64,000 nucleotides of DNA from the NCBI RefSeq assembly GCF_037392515.1, contig NC_090281.1:52554753-52618752 (forward strand), in the 5' to 3' direction. Below the pieces are notes generated by a model, which made no database searches, was not told the origin of the DNA, and saw nothing but the letters and a program-made list of their open reading frames with translations. Origin of the DNA: Haliotis asinina (taxonomy: Eukaryota > Mollusca > Gastropoda > Lepetellida > Haliotidae). Shown here piece after piece: positions 10,899 through 19,098 of the stretch (positions are counted from its first letter, which is position 1; every line of letters starts with the position of its first letter). Position numbers and translations under genes: made by a program.

Positions 10899-13295
10899 AA
10901 AAAGTAGATAAGTAGAGTTATCATTCCCAGTAAGTTGTCCTTTAAACATTAACATCAAATACCATGTTGATTTATTCTTTCATAATTACATCATCATGAT
11001 TATGTCATAACAATCAATGCAAATGCAAACTAGTCAGGACACGTTACTTTCGTATCATCACTTGCCCTGTGGCAAGTGGGTTTTAAAACATTTTTGGGGC
11101 CCTGATTTGCATTGGAAGTAGAACTGGATATTGTTCTGAGTGCTACTACATATCCAGCCATGAAGATCCAGTACATGGGACACTGCAAAGACATGAGGTA
11201 TGGCTGACACAATCACAAGGATAACATGACTGTCTGCATATTCATATGACTTATAAACATAAGTCTACGCCTTATGATATCAATTCATTGCATTGATGAA
11301 AAATGTTCCAGTCTTGGCGAAATGAAGTCAACTTAATGCAATGGGTGTGACATTTCAGTGTACGTACCAACACCGGTTCCATTATCAAGCAAGTGATACG
11401 AAACGTTGTAACAAGGGGACTATAGGCATAGCGCATACAACTAACAAGGTTAATGTACATTGGATTGCTAATTAATGATTTGATCAGTGTACGTGTAGTA
11501 CAAAGTAAAGGTGATTAAAGAAATATGGAGAATGGGTTTGTACAACAGAACAGTTGATGTACACTGAGATCGTAATTAGGAAGTTGAAGAGAGTAGATTG
11601 ATGTACCCTCTAACTGGTTGTGATTGCAATACGAAAATGGAATCAAGGAAGTCAATTGGACAAGCAAAGTTTGGGTGGATTACTGGTGATCTTTATTTAG
11701 ATGGTGATTGGTCAAGTATAAACTTTATTAACTGTGTTACAGACAGATTGTAAAATCAGTCATTTCGTAGAATGACAAAAAAATTCAGTCATTTCTCTTA
11801 ATAACTTAATCTACAGAAGTGGATCACACTTTAAACATAACTTTTTGTCACAAACAGTTAAAACTATTGTGGTAACGACTGTAGTACTGAAGTATATTAA
11901 ATTTGTTGACAAAATGGCTGACCCTCTTAGTCATTTCACAAAACTACTGAAATTGTTAGTCAGTTCACAAAATGACTGATTTCACTATCTGACTTAAACA
12001 TATCTAATCACTAGGCAGATATATATATATATATGTATATTCTCCTTGTTACAACTTGGTTATAGGATGGGAAAGCCTCATTTCCAAAACAGATAGCCCA
12101 AATTCATGTGGTTCTCACGGCAATAGTTATGGTTGCATGAACACGGAATGTGGCTCTCCCTGCTATTCTGACATAACAAGCATAGTGATTCAAACAAGTT
12201 TCCATATTTAACAAAGCATGACAATATCTGCAAAACACAAATGTTCAATGTTGATGTCAGTAGTGAAAATAAGGATGTTGTCACTAACACGGTGCAGGAA
12301 CTGGTCGCCACCTTCTGTCTGGGAATACTTCTCCATCTGGATCTGGGGTCTGCTGGCAGGAATGCGGGGCAAGGTCTTGCGTCTCTGTCGGTACAGAATG
12401 GTGGTTAGGGACTTCAGAGCTGGTATCTGCTTCAGAAAGTCGTCTGAGATGGAGTCATGATGCTGGGGTAATCTTGAGATCTCCTCGCTGTAGATGGTGG
12501 GTATGGGAGTTGTTTCAGTCCTTGCTCTCTCCATCAGTCTTGCTTTGAAGGCATCAACTTCAAACTCAAAAGGCAGGGCATCGTGACAGTGACCCATGAT
12601 CTCAATAGTGTGAAGCATCTCACCCAGAGTTGTGATTCGTGCTGTGCACTCAGCAACAACACAAGACCAGTATTTTCTTTCACTGCGACTGCTCTTGCAC
12701 CGAAACTTGTATCCATTATAGTACAAATGCCTGCCTCCTCTCACACTCTCAATAAACTTTACTGGAACTTGCGAATATGCCATGGTTCTCACATGGAGTG
12801 AACTAGAGGTCACTTACATATGTCATGGACCATCGAGATTGACTCAGTGTCAGTTAAGTGTAAATTACACCTGCCTTTTATATGCAAATCCACCATGATT
12901 GTGGCACACTTTGAGTAAGAAAGAAATCAGGTTGACTAATCTGGACTAGAGTTTACTGATTTCTTATGTGAACACAAAATTTTAAATAGGGAGGGTCTTT
13001 CACCAGTGTTACTTTCCCAGCTGTAGTCGTTCTTGAAATGTGGCTTTCCCGACCTGACCCCTACAACTCTTTGAATCACTTGCTTGATAAGCGGTGTTAG
13101 TACATACACCGGCCCCTATACACCGAAACGTCGCACTCAATGCAATAAAGAAGTTAACTATCCACAGAACCGTCATCTATACATCTTCAAGTTCAAAAAT
13201 GCCTCTCAAAGAAGTTACTATTAAACAACCTTGTGCTCGGTGATTGCTTTCAAAATGAATTCTCTTTCGCAGTTGGACAGTGGTGTTTCCCGCAT
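289..13295 (-). CDS. EXOSC9: EXOSC9 (RRP45), exosome core subunit, complete 14-exon gene
   Basis: Spliced gene on the minus strand. Coding exons in order: 13295-13230, 10220-10126, 9072-8953, 8672-8570, 8268-8171, 7128-7089, 6565-6483, 4972-4840, 4296-4208, 3859-3704, 3085-3055, 2145-2007, 1511-1439, 361-289. They total 1299 bases (432 residues plus stop) and every intron has GT/AG ends with matching phase. The product aligns along its length with animal EXOSC9, from METPLSNCER-type start to a lysine-rich end. EXOSC9 is an RNase PH-fold subunit of the nine-subunit ring of the RNA exosome, which handles 3'-5' RNA processing and decay in nucleus and cytoplasm. Animal RNase PH-like ring subunits are regarded as catalytically inactive and structural; activity comes from DIS3/EXOSC10. 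Residues 1-280 are the RNase PH domains, and the rest is an acidic, then basic, low-complexity tail. The gene is head-to-head with a plus-strand gene at 13588. Identification rests on remembered family sequence. Confidence 0.96.
362..1128 (-). other. EXOSC9 intron 13, left part, no other feature seen
   Basis: AT-rich intron sequence between exon 14 and the SINE at 1129. Short open frames on both strands have no recognisable content. Confidence 0.6.
1129..1429 (+). mobile_element. SINE (family A) with 5' extension, ACTC tail
   Basis: Body runs from ATGAAGATCCAGG (about 1188) through AACCCATGCTTGTCGCAAG, GACACATGTCATC, GATCAATGCTCATGCTG and CACTGGATTATCTGG to ACTCACTCACTC at 1429. The piece at 1129-1188 is shared with the copy at 56399 and may belong to a longer form of the element. 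Inserted in EXOSC9 intron 13; the tail ends 8 bases from the exon 13 donor. Confidence 0.85.
1439..1511 (-). CDS. EXOSC9: EXOSC9 exon 13 (residues 385-409), SIM-like motif
   Basis: Encodes VIDLDSGSEEETTMTLSHDD then LLTQ. VIDL followed by acidic and serine residues is a typical SUMO-interacting motif form, and aligns with the IILSDSEEEE segment of the human C-terminal region. Acceptor CATTTCAG, donor GTGGGT. A SINE tail begins 8 bases into the intron. It ends in phase 2. Confidence 0.88.
1655..1845 (-). mobile_element. SINE (family A), diverged partial copy
   Basis: Minus-strand copy in EXOSC9 intron 12. Recognisable pieces include GTAAGTAATCGAGTC, GACAATCCAATGATTAAC, ATGACATGTCAAC, TCTGACCACCAGATCCC and GCCTCTTATGACAAGCATG. 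The ACTC tail is missing. Confidence 0.75.
2007..2145 (-). CDS. EXOSC9: EXOSC9 exon 12 (residues 339-385) with alanine tract
   Basis: Encodes DKGLAAIGEGGQSTWEIDVD, then VATEAMADAAAAAASSIQGK and GDNQHE. The AxIGEG-x-x-x-SW motif matches the vertebrate AQIGEGVENSW segment. A run of six alanines is encoded mostly by GCT repeats (CAG-type repeat on the plus strand, about 2045-2064) and could vary in length. Acceptor GTGTTACAG, donor GTAAGG. It ends in phase 1. Confidence 0.92.
2146..3054 (-). other. EXOSC9 intron 11, no other feature seen
   Basis: 909-base AT-rich intron with a purine-rich stretch near 2761-2795. No repeats or conserved ORF recognised. Confidence 0.6.
3055..3085 (-). CDS. EXOSC9: EXOSC9 exon 11 (residues 328-338), 31-base exon
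   Basis: Very small exon encoding PEDSIEVKIL. It is supported by a strong acceptor (TTACTTTTCAG), a consensus donor GTGAGT, and phases that exactly join exons 10 and 12. It is not conserved enough to confirm by alignment, and skipping it (31 bases) would shift the frame. Confidence 0.82.
3419..3514. repeat. Perfect 48-bp tandem duplication
   Basis: Two identical 48-base copies starting AATCAAGACTCTGATTGGCT, within EXOSC9 intron 10. Identity suggests a recent event. Confidence 0.95.
3704..3859 (-). CDS. EXOSC9: EXOSC9 exon 10 (residues 276-328, start of acidic tail)
   Basis: Encodes ASGEKCGFAESVEPKKITGT, then an acidic segment with EMEEDAADKMADASHSSDDD and IQIV. The first part aligns to the GGKFGFAES segment of vertebrate EXOSC9; the rest is poorly conserved tail. 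An acidic run followed by IQIV resembles an inverted SUMO-interacting motif (inference). Acceptor CAATGACAG, donor GTTAGT. It ends in phase 2. Confidence 0.93.
4208..4296 (-). CDS. EXOSC9: EXOSC9 exon 9 (residues 247-276)
   Basis: Encodes VLRCSNVAVVKVTEISELIL then KALENDRKA, the C-terminal helix of the RNase PH fold (human ends ALENDQKVR). Acceptor TTTCTGCAG, donor GTCAGT. It ends in phase 2 inside an Arg codon. Confidence 0.95.
4478..4620 (-). mobile_element. tRNA-derived SINE (family B)
   Basis: Read on the minus strand it starts GTGGGGTAGCCTAGTGGTTG (A-box-like), has GGGTTCGACTCCC (B-box-like) about 45 bases later, then the family tail with GGAATATTGCTAAAAATGG. It lies in EXOSC9 intron 8, outside the exons. 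Confidence 0.85.
4840..4972 (-). CDS. EXOSC9: EXOSC9 exon 8 (residues 202-246)
   Basis: Encodes KHLLVDPSLVEEKVMDGKMV then IGMNKHREICMLQITGEMLL and LKEQ. It matches the conserved LLVDP...ERVMDG...MNKHREIC block of EXOSC9. Acceptor TTTGCTAG, donor GTGCTTG. It ends in phase 0. Confidence 0.95.
5150..6425. repeat. Pyrimidine-rich minisatellite in EXOSC9 intron 7
   Basis: Degenerate array built on CCCCTTGTATACACCCTTGT and CACATGTCCT blocks (full unit about 31 bases, with shorter and longer variants). Divergence is higher at the left end (5150-5440). It produces long spurious ORFs on both strands rich in Tyr-Thr-Pro-Leu/Cys-Ile-His. The right edge is about 60 bases from the exon 7 donor at 6482. 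Confidence 0.92.
6483..6565 (-). CDS. EXOSC9: EXOSC9 exon 7 (residues 175-202)
   Basis: Encodes HSPEERDPVPLSVHHMPICC then TFAFFTQG, matching the PEERDPVPLS-x-HHMPIC motif of the second RNase PH domain. Acceptor TGTGTTTCAG. The donor region reads GTAGGTAAC, so two GT sites lie 4 bases apart. Only the first keeps the frame, giving a Gly codon split with exon 8. A large minisatellite starts about 60 bases into the following intron. Confidence 0.94.
6928..7065 (-). mobile_element. tRNA-derived SINE (family B)
   Basis: Minus-strand copy with GGGGTAACCTAGTGCTCAAG, CCCGGGTTCGATGCC and TGTGAAGCCCATTTCTGG. It lies in EXOSC9 intron 6, about 20 bases beyond the exon 6 donor. Confidence 0.85.
7089..7128 (-). 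CDS. EXOSC9: EXOSC9 exon 6 (residues 161-174)
   Basis: Short 40-base exon encoding RPDVTVSGEEVTV, aligned to the RPDV-x-V-x-G-x-EV motif of animal EXOSC9. Acceptor TGCATTTCAG, donor GTAGGT, ends in phase 0. A tRNA-derived SINE lies just beyond the donor. Confidence 0.92.
7129..8170 (-). other. EXOSC9 intron 5, no other feature seen
   Basis: About 1 kb of intron sequence. Short open frames (for example 7273-7518 plus) show no recognisable domain. Confidence 0.55.
8171..8268 (-). CDS. EXOSC9: EXOSC9 exon 5 (residues 129-161)
   Basis: Encodes VWAIRVDIHALNYEGNLLDA then ASVAAIAAITHF, the most conserved stretch of the RNase PH domain in this family (human equivalent begins VWQIRVD). The acceptor is AATGTTGCAG directly before GTATGG. 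Four acceptor-like copies of this junction lie upstream in the intron repeats. It ends in phase 2 with a GTAGGG donor. Confidence 0.96.
8269..8569. repeat. EXOSC9 intron 4 made of about 66-bp tandem repeats carrying acceptor copies
   Basis: The block CCTGCAACATCAACA (acceptor-like TGTTGATGTTGCAGG on the coding strand) starts at 8268 (the real acceptor region), 8335, 8401, 8449 and 8515. Spacings are 67, 66, 48 and 66. The unit also repeats GAGCAACAGACTTGTCC and AGGACA. The array fills the 301-base intron between exons 4 and 5. Confidence 0.9.
8570..8672 (-). CDS. EXOSC9: EXOSC9 exon 4 (residues 94-128)
   Basis: Encodes PSEFGVELTRLLERCLKESR then CVDTESLCIVAGEK, the helix and following strand of the RNase PH fold. 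Acceptor CTGTACCAG, donor GTATAG, ends in phase 0. The intron that follows (8269-8569) is built from tandem repeats; see the separate repeat entry. Confidence 0.95.
8953..9072 (-). CDS. EXOSC9: EXOSC9 exon 3 (residues 54-94)
   Basis: Follows a TTTTTCAG acceptor. Encodes VLAQVSCEITEPKPTRPTDG then VLFVNVELSPMASPSFEIG, the second beta-strand block of the RNase PH domain. It ends in phase 2 within an Arg codon, with a GTATGA donor. The exon fits the animal EXOSC9 alignment without gaps. Confidence 0.95.
9799..10053 (-). mobile_element. SINE (family A), nearly full length
   Basis: Minus-strand copy in EXOSC9 intron 2, from GTGAGTGAGTTTAG (tail) to CCCCAGATGTTCATGGGTC (head). All internal blocks of family A are present with moderate divergence. 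Confidence 0.85.
10126..10220 (-). CDS. EXOSC9: EXOSC9 exon 2 (residues 23-54)
   Basis: Starts right after a TGCTTTGCAG acceptor and encodes RFDGRQAYDYRKLKISFG then VDRGCCQVQLGDTR. It carries the RNase PH family R-x-DGR signature near the start of the fold. It ends in phase 2 (AG of a split Arg codon) before a GTATATC donor. Confidence 0.95.
10221..12077 (-). other. Distal part of EXOSC9 intron 1, no gene seen
   Basis: AT-rich intron sequence between the FLYWCH ORF and exon 2. Apart from the CT/CA/poly-A tract at 10842-10903 and a short TA run near 12020-12040, I see no coding or RNA feature. Confidence 0.6.
10842..10903. repeat. Compound microsatellite (CT)n(CA)n(A)n
   Basis: About 20 bases of CT repeat, then about 16 of CA repeat, then 27 A residues. 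It lies in EXOSC9 intron 1. The poly-A end may be the relic of a retroposon tail, but no element body is visible beside it. Confidence 0.9.
12208..12813 (-). CDS. FLYWCH zinc-finger ORF nested in EXOSC9 intron 1
   Basis: Intronless ORF, 201 residues from the first Met at 12813; a second Met at 12783 (MAYSQVP) is the likelier start because the domain begins shortly after it. A FLYWCH-type zinc finger is visible: F-I-E-S-V-R-G-G, LYYNGYKF, YWSC, C-T-A-R and G-H-C-H, giving a C-x-C-x-H-x-H ligand set. Past the finger comes a segment (ARLMERARTETTPIPTIY) that resembles the linker found in animal proteins pairing FLYWCH with a MULE-type transposase. The ORF stops at DIVMLC, about where such a transposase domain would begin, and I cannot read that domain downstream. 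It may be a short FLYWCH gene, a truncated transposon gene, or a pseudogene. It lies on the same strand as EXOSC9, inside intron 1. Confidence 0.68.
   Translation of the reverse strand: MTSSSLHVRTMAYSQVPVKFIESVRGGRHLYYNGYKFRCKSSRSERKYWSCVVAECTARITTLGEMLHTIEIMGHCHDALPFEFEVDAFKARLMERARTETTPIPTIYSEEISRLPQHHDSISDDFLKQIPALKSLTTILYRQRRKTLPRIPASRPQIQMEKYSQTEGGDQFLHRVSDNILIFTTDINIEHLCFADIVMLC
13230..13295 (-). CDS. EXOSC9: EXOSC9 exon 1 (residues 1-22)
   Basis: Contains the start codon at 13295-13293 and encodes MRETPLSNCEREFILKAI followed by TEHK. This is nearly the same as the vertebrate N-terminus, which fixes the start. There is A at position -3 of the start codon. The donor after AAG reads GTTGTT, weaker than the other donors. 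The exon ends in phase 0. The longer in-frame-looking ORF nearby (13177-13386) is a different frame and not the product. Confidence 0.93.
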
Positions 13296-13587
13296 TGTAA
13301 TCCTCTGGTTGTAATATGCACTGTTTTAGTTTCAAAGCATGTGATTTTAGGATGCAAACAGAAATCACAATAATTGCCATGTGCACTCCCGCAACTTCCT
13401 GTTTTGACTGAAGTCAACGCCCTCTGTTGATGATACTAGGGGAGATAACTGTTTACTTCCTCATGTTCTGTTTCTGTCATCTTGTAAATGTGATTCATGC
13501 CGTTCTCGTGATTATGTGAAACATGGTTTGATATTTCAAAAACAAAACTAGACTTAGACATCAAGGGGAATTACTTTCCGTTTGGAA
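13296..13587. promoter_or_regulatory. Probable bidirectional promoter between EXOSC9 and a plus-strand gene
   Basis: The EXOSC9 start codon (minus strand) and a plus-strand start codon are 292 bases apart and diverge. The interval has ETS-family core motifs on both sides (ACTTCCTG at 13394-13401 and ACTTCCT at 13455-13461), and the plus-strand start sits in AAATGGCGGA, a YY1-type motif that often overlaps start codons of housekeeping genes. No TATA box is evident. Shared control is inferred from geometry and motifs. Confidence 0.6.
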
Positions 13588-13633
13588 ATGGCGGATGCAC
13601 AAGATATGACCGATTTTGGCCGCCCCAGTCGAG
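13588..13633 (+). CDS. First coding exon of an unidentified divergent gene
   Basis: ATG in a good context (A at -3, G at +4) followed by MADAQDMTDFGRPSR and one base of a Gly codon, then a consensus donor GTAAGC. It lies 292 bases from the EXOSC9 start codon in divergent orientation. The short N-terminal peptide is not enough to name a family. The exon ends in phase 1, so exon 2 must begin in phase 1. I could not find exon 2 with confidence in the remaining 50 kb, so intron 1 is either very long or the later exons are short and poorly conserved. Confidence 0.6.
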
Positions 13634-14650
13634 GTAAGCAGCCTGTTTAACATGGCCTCAGTGGCAAGTGCTCTGACCACAGACGTATTATTCATGCACA
13701 CTCTTTGCAAACCTCAGGAGTTGAGAATATTTAGTATAACATAAAAAGGATATAAATATATAATTTGTGTTGAAGCGTATAATGTCTTGATGTCCAGTAA
13801 TGTGTATATATATTCCTAAATGCGTCACTAGAAGAGATAGATCTTGAAAAGTTAATTATGAGAAAACAACTATTAGAAAAAAATTACTGTGAAAGGTTTC
13901 CATCAAGATTGTAATTACTGTGATGAGGTCATTTAATTATATTACTCAGTTGTCTCCCCACATTCTTTTATCACCTTAACAGCATCAACAACCTATAGAA
14001 TGAAATTTGTATAGAGTTACGCAATGATCATTAGGCCTTTATGTCATGAATGACTTCATAATTATGTCAATACAGCAGTGTACTGCTGTGGTATATTGGG
14101 TTTGACATTTAATTTCTTTAATGATGTTATGTACACATTGAATAGAAGTTTCACTGCAAAACCCCATTTTATATATATTTACTCCCACTTAATTACCTGA
14201 AAACTGATTGTTGGTAATCTGTGTTGAACCATATGTACATAGTTGACAGAATTCTTATACTGTTATGTTAATCTGACCAGTCATTAGACAGTAATGTCTG
14301 TTGCCGTAGGCTAGGAGCAACTGAATTACAGATTCTCATTGACTACATTCTTGTAAATACTTCATAATGGAATTCCTCTATGCCGACAAAACTGAAAATC
14401 AATAACTAGTATGAGACATTTCAGTTAAAAAATATTAGATCAAAGGTTGTTATTTCTGCATTCTGTATTTTTGGCAAGAATCTTTCATTCATTTAAAACA
14501 TTCAACTATGCTGGCTGATTTCAAGGTCTGTCAGGCTTTCTGCGATGGCTGATCATTTATTCTTGTACCTAAAGGCATGGTTTGCAGGTTGTGTGACCAG
14601 TGTGTCGGGCATAGATTTGATTAGCTATAGACTGCCAATATACCAAATTA

Positions 14651-14782
14651 GGTGGGGTAGACTAGTTGTTAAAGCATTCAATTTTTCGTTTCCCCACACA
14701 AATATAGTGTGTGAAGCCTATTTCTGGCATCCCCTGCCATGATATTGCTGGAAAATTGCTAAAAAGCCTCTTAAAACTGAAC
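14651..14782 (+). mobile_element. tRNA-derived SINE (family B), diverged
   Basis: GGTGGGGTAGACTAGTTGTT, then GTGTGAAGCCTATTTCTGG, TGATATTGCTGGAAAATTGC and a tail that has lost the ACTC motif. Part of the B box is lost. Confidence 0.75.
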
Positions 14783-16269
14783 ATCATTAAACTGAACTCA
14801 CATGATGTTCTGAACTGGAACAATACAGAAAATGGTATTTAAATCTTCACTTGGTACCATTCCAGGACTTATCCATTGTCCCTTCTTGCACACAATTTGT
14901 ACAATGAATTGTTCCATTTTGACAGAGCAGTAATCCCCATTACTCAGCTTGTGGATATGGATGGCTCGGTGAACTTAAAATGCACCAATGTCCACTCTAG
15001 TTGATACTCATGGAGCTACATCCGTCATTACACTAATTAATAGCCCAGTGTGCAACCCATTGTAATTTTCTGCTCCCTGGGGAGTGTCATAGATGGCTGT
15101 TTGTGACATGTGACTTGAGGGCTGATGGTTGACCAGAATGCCTCAGAGACCCCTGCTATGTCTTTAAGAGTATGTAATTTTGATGGAAACAAACAACTCC
15201 ATAGCAAATTAAACAGTCTGAAGCCTCTCTTCCAGAATATATGTAAGGAGTCTAGAAGGATTTGGTAATGGTTGCCACAGCACTTTTGAAATTATGTATG
15301 GTTCTGGTCTCATTTGGATGTTGTTGCCGTTTTTGTGGACATTTTTTTTTTTCAAATATATAATATATTTTGGGGACCAAACACAGCCTCTCCCAACACA
15401 TGTGATTCAAGACCAGAAGTCGAGGAGTTCTGGACTAGTCGTAAAGGCTTTGTTAATACAGTAGGGGCAGGACACAGTCACTGAATCACCATATTTTGCT
15501 CGACAACATAGACATTCCTGCAATACTAATGCCATAGAGGAAGCAAGTCTAGATATTCTCATAGTATTAATCTCCCATCTCACTGGGGCTTCTTTTCAGT
15601 TTAAATGGGATTATATATTTCTGTCAAAATTATATACATTCACAGACTAAATGTTAGGCAAGAGTTGATCTGAATCTAAAATAATATGGTTCAGATAATG
15701 GGGATTATTTTAATGAGCAAAAACCTCAGCCTGTCAAAGTAAAATGTCTGGTGCATGTGTCACCAACCTGGTGCTGAAAGGATAGGACAATAGACTACAG
15801 AGTTTGATGTTTTTTATTGTTCTTTTTATTTTTTTTTCCTTGCTTAAACACATAGGTTATTGTGACATACCTATGAGAAACGAATGTTGAAAATAAACAA
15901 AAAAATCCAACAATGCTGTGATGCAGATAAAACACACCTTATTACAACACCAGTGTCATTTGATAACTATTGCCATTTTGTTTATACTAGACAAGAAACC
16001 CAGTAAAATATTTTACCTTTTTTATAACCCCTATAAGAATGACATTTAGTTTTTGTGACTGTGAAAAATGTTGAAATCAAGGAAACCTTACATGGACAAG
16101 CTGATGTACCTGTGGTGCATTGTTATTCACTAAAGACATTCTCATTTAACTGGCAACATTCTGGGGCACGCTAACATGCCATTTCTAGAGAAAGGTCAGA
16201 GTTGAAGACATCAGTCGATCCAGCCAACAGCAACAAGATGAGGGACTGGTCAGTGTGACTATTCTTCAT
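14783..16269. other. No gene or clear repeat seen
   Basis: AT-rich sequence, probably intron of the plus-strand gene. No ORF of interest, no splice-flanked coding block recognised. Confidence 0.5.
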
Positions 16270-16322
16270 GCCAGACATGCTTCCTGCAATGGTGCCAGAC
16301 ATGCTTCCTGCAATGGAAGATG
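16270..16322. repeat. Short tandem duplication
   Basis: GCCAGACATGCTTCCTGCAA TGG occurs twice in succession, about 25 bases apart. Confidence 0.85.
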
Positions 16323-16433
16323 AATGGATGGAAATGCTAGTTGTATGATCCGCAGGGAGTTGAGATTGGCAATATTATGTGCCATTGAGATTGACATCCA
16401 GTGATTGAGGGAAAGATGAAATGCTTTGATCAA

Positions 16434-16679
16434 CTAAGCTGGATATACAAATATTTGTATGTATGTAGGACCAACATTTGGCATCAGAAGTACACTAAGC
16501 TGGATATACAAATATTTGTATATATGTAGGACCAACATTTGGCATCAGAAGTACACTAAGCTGGATATACAAATATTTGTATGAATGTAGGACCAACATT
16601 TGGCATCAGAAGTACACTAAGCTGGATATACAAATATTTGTATGTATGTATGACCAACATTTGGCATCAGAAGTACACT
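16434..16679. repeat. 61-bp tandem repeat, four copies, palindromic core
   Basis: Unit starts CTAAGCTGGATATACAAATA and contains the palindrome ATACAAATATTTGTAT plus GGACCAACATTTGGCATCAG. The GGATATAC block is at 16441, 16502, 16563 and 16624. Copies differ at only a few bases. Confidence 0.95.
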
Positions 16680-18704
16680 TAGCTTGTTTAAGATTATTTA
16701 ACTACAAAATATATAATCAAATTCAGATGGAACTAGACCCAGACTTAATTACCAGTAGTTTAACTTTACATGGGTCTATCTTGATCAGTCTTGCAGAACT
16801 AAATTTGGATTCATTTGTTTCAGTTACTCTCAAGGTCTAGAAGACGGATTCAGATTGTTTGATAAATATTGTCAGATACAATAAATTGATGATGCTGAAA
16901 TTATAGGGTAAGAACAATGCTTCTGTGTAGAAGTTGGCCAGTACAATATAGGCAAAGTAATTAGATCGGGCCTTTTTATTTGATGAGGGTGACATTTTGA
17001 TACAGATTCTTGTATGTTGTCAAGCAGGAAGTTATTTCTTCCTTGACAACGGTGCAGGAATGTGTATTGAAATCAAAAGTGGAAGATGTTATCTTTAAAG
17101 TTTATCTTAATCATGGATAGTACCTCGATATCTTAGTTATTTCACCATTTCATTTCCTGATAAATGTCACCATGGCAAGGCTAGATGAACATTTCAAACT
17201 ACATTATGTGGAAAGTATTTGTAAAACAAAAATTATCATGCTTATCCATATTTGTTTTCTGTGTCCATGGAATCCTTGTCCAATTACAGTGGTAATACCG
17301 CTTTGGTAACACCATTGTTTACTGTGTTGAATTTGCACATTATTATACACATATTATTATTATCATTGTTTGCTTTTTGGTTCCACTTGCACAAAGTGGC
17401 CTTAATGCCGCAACTGAAGTAAGTACCATAGTTTAATGTCAGCCGTCTGCAGTCACAGCATTACAATCTCCATTGTGAAAGTTATGGCTGGAGTGTTTCT
17501 AAGTGCAATGTAAGGCTTAACTCCCTCACTCACCCTTTGTGAAAGTGGGCCCTGGACACAGCTTACATCTGTCAAGGGTGAAAAAACTTCATCAGTGTCG
17601 GAAGTTTTCTGGTCTAAGCCTGATAAGGTAGGGCATAATTTGTAGGTGTTTTTGTGTCATATCTGATGGCAGATATGGGATGTATCTGGAAGCTCTCTCA
17701 GGTTATTACAACCCGATTCTGCAGCAAATGTTAGTAACATTCTCCAAATGGAATTATGTATTCAAATTATACATTTACCATTTCATGCCATTATGCTTAA
17801 ACAGTTAAAATATATGATATATGATATAAAACTTTTATTCAATATAAAACAAATATGTTGAACACTTAAATACTGGAAGTATGGCTTTAAGATATCATGA
17901 TAATATAATGCAACATCTAAATTCAGGAAAATTATAATATAGTATTTATTTTCCCCCTTATGTATACTAGCCAACATGGTCAAAGTTGAGAGTCCCAGAA
18001 ACATGCAGCTGATGTTTAGACTTAGAGACAGTAAACAACTGTGTACAATATTTGATATCACCATATTTCAGGAAGCAGGACTTATACATATCAGTCATGT
18101 GACACTAGATCGCATGGATCCAAGTAATATCAGCTTTTGACACTGAAACTGGTTATGTACACAACCCAAAATTTGTTTTGAGTAACAGTGTTACACGTAA
18201 TCCCATCATATATGGGCATGTTTTATGAGTTTCCATGACAACCAGATACAAGTGTATGTTTTAAGAGTTGTGACAAGTCCGGTAAGCCTGTCACTAGAAT
18301 GATGCTTATAGATGCATGTAAATCAAATTTCTGTAACTGCAGGATATTGTGAGAAATGACATTGCATTAACTGTCTCTGGTCAGAAACAAAATCATTGCT
18401 GTAAATATTCAGTTTTGATACAATGAAATAAAACAGCTTGTGGATGCAATGCATTGTCCTGTATGAGGCCAGTTTCACAAGACAAGTCTGTTTATGTGTT
18501 AGGGCAACAATGGAGCTGTGATTGCTATGTAAAAGAGATGCAGGGAATATTCAGGCACAGTTGACAGTATTGATTAAGACACAGATATATCAACTGCCAT
18601 TGTATCTTGTATCCACAGCTCATAGACACTGTACAGATATACTGTTGTGAATTCAGTGCCATCAGCTGATATACTGTTAAGTACTGCTGGATCCTCACTG
18701 GTAC
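16680..18704. other. No gene or clear repeat seen
   Basis: AT-rich, likely intronic. The minus-strand open frame at 17783-18064 is hydrophobic and low in information; no homolog recognised. Confidence 0.5.
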
Positions 18705-18788
18705 CAGTGGCAGTGGGGTAGAATAATGGTCAAAGCCTTTGCTGGAATATTGCTAAAAGTGGCATAAAACTAAACTCACTCACTCATT
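18705..18788 (+). mobile_element. tRNA-derived SINE (family B) with internal deletion
   Basis: The head GTGGGGTAGAATAATGG is joined directly to the tail GCTGGAATATTGCTAAAAG, TAAAACTAAACTCACTC. The segment with the B box is deleted. Confidence 0.8.
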
Positions 18789-18954
18789 GGTTCCATGCCA
18801 AAACAGGTGCTTGTATACAATGGTTCTCACCACAGTGAATAAGTGAAATCCATATTGCATTGAGGCAACTATAGCAATATTTTTAGCACCTTGTCATTGT
18901 GTTTGCTGTTTTATGTGTTGGGGTCTGTAAGTGAGCTCATCTCACTTTAAATGT

Positions 18955-19098
18955 GGCTTTTAGCAACAGTCCACCAATATCACAGATGGGACACCAGAAA
19001 TGGGCTTCATACATTGTACCCATGTGGGGAACCTAACCTTGGTCTTCAGATGTCATGAGCGGATGCTTTAACCACAATGGCTACCCCATCTCCCTAGG
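18955..19098 (-). mobile_element. tRNA-derived SINE (family B)
   Basis: Minus-strand copy with GGGGTAGCCATTGTGG head, GTTCCCCACATGGGTACAAT, and ATGAAGCCCATTTCTGGTGT. No clear ACTC tail. Confidence 0.82.

Noticed and set aside
13177..13386. 69-codon minus-strand ORF over the EXOSC9 start
   Set aside because: Different frame from the EXOSC9 start at 13295, which has a clear family match.
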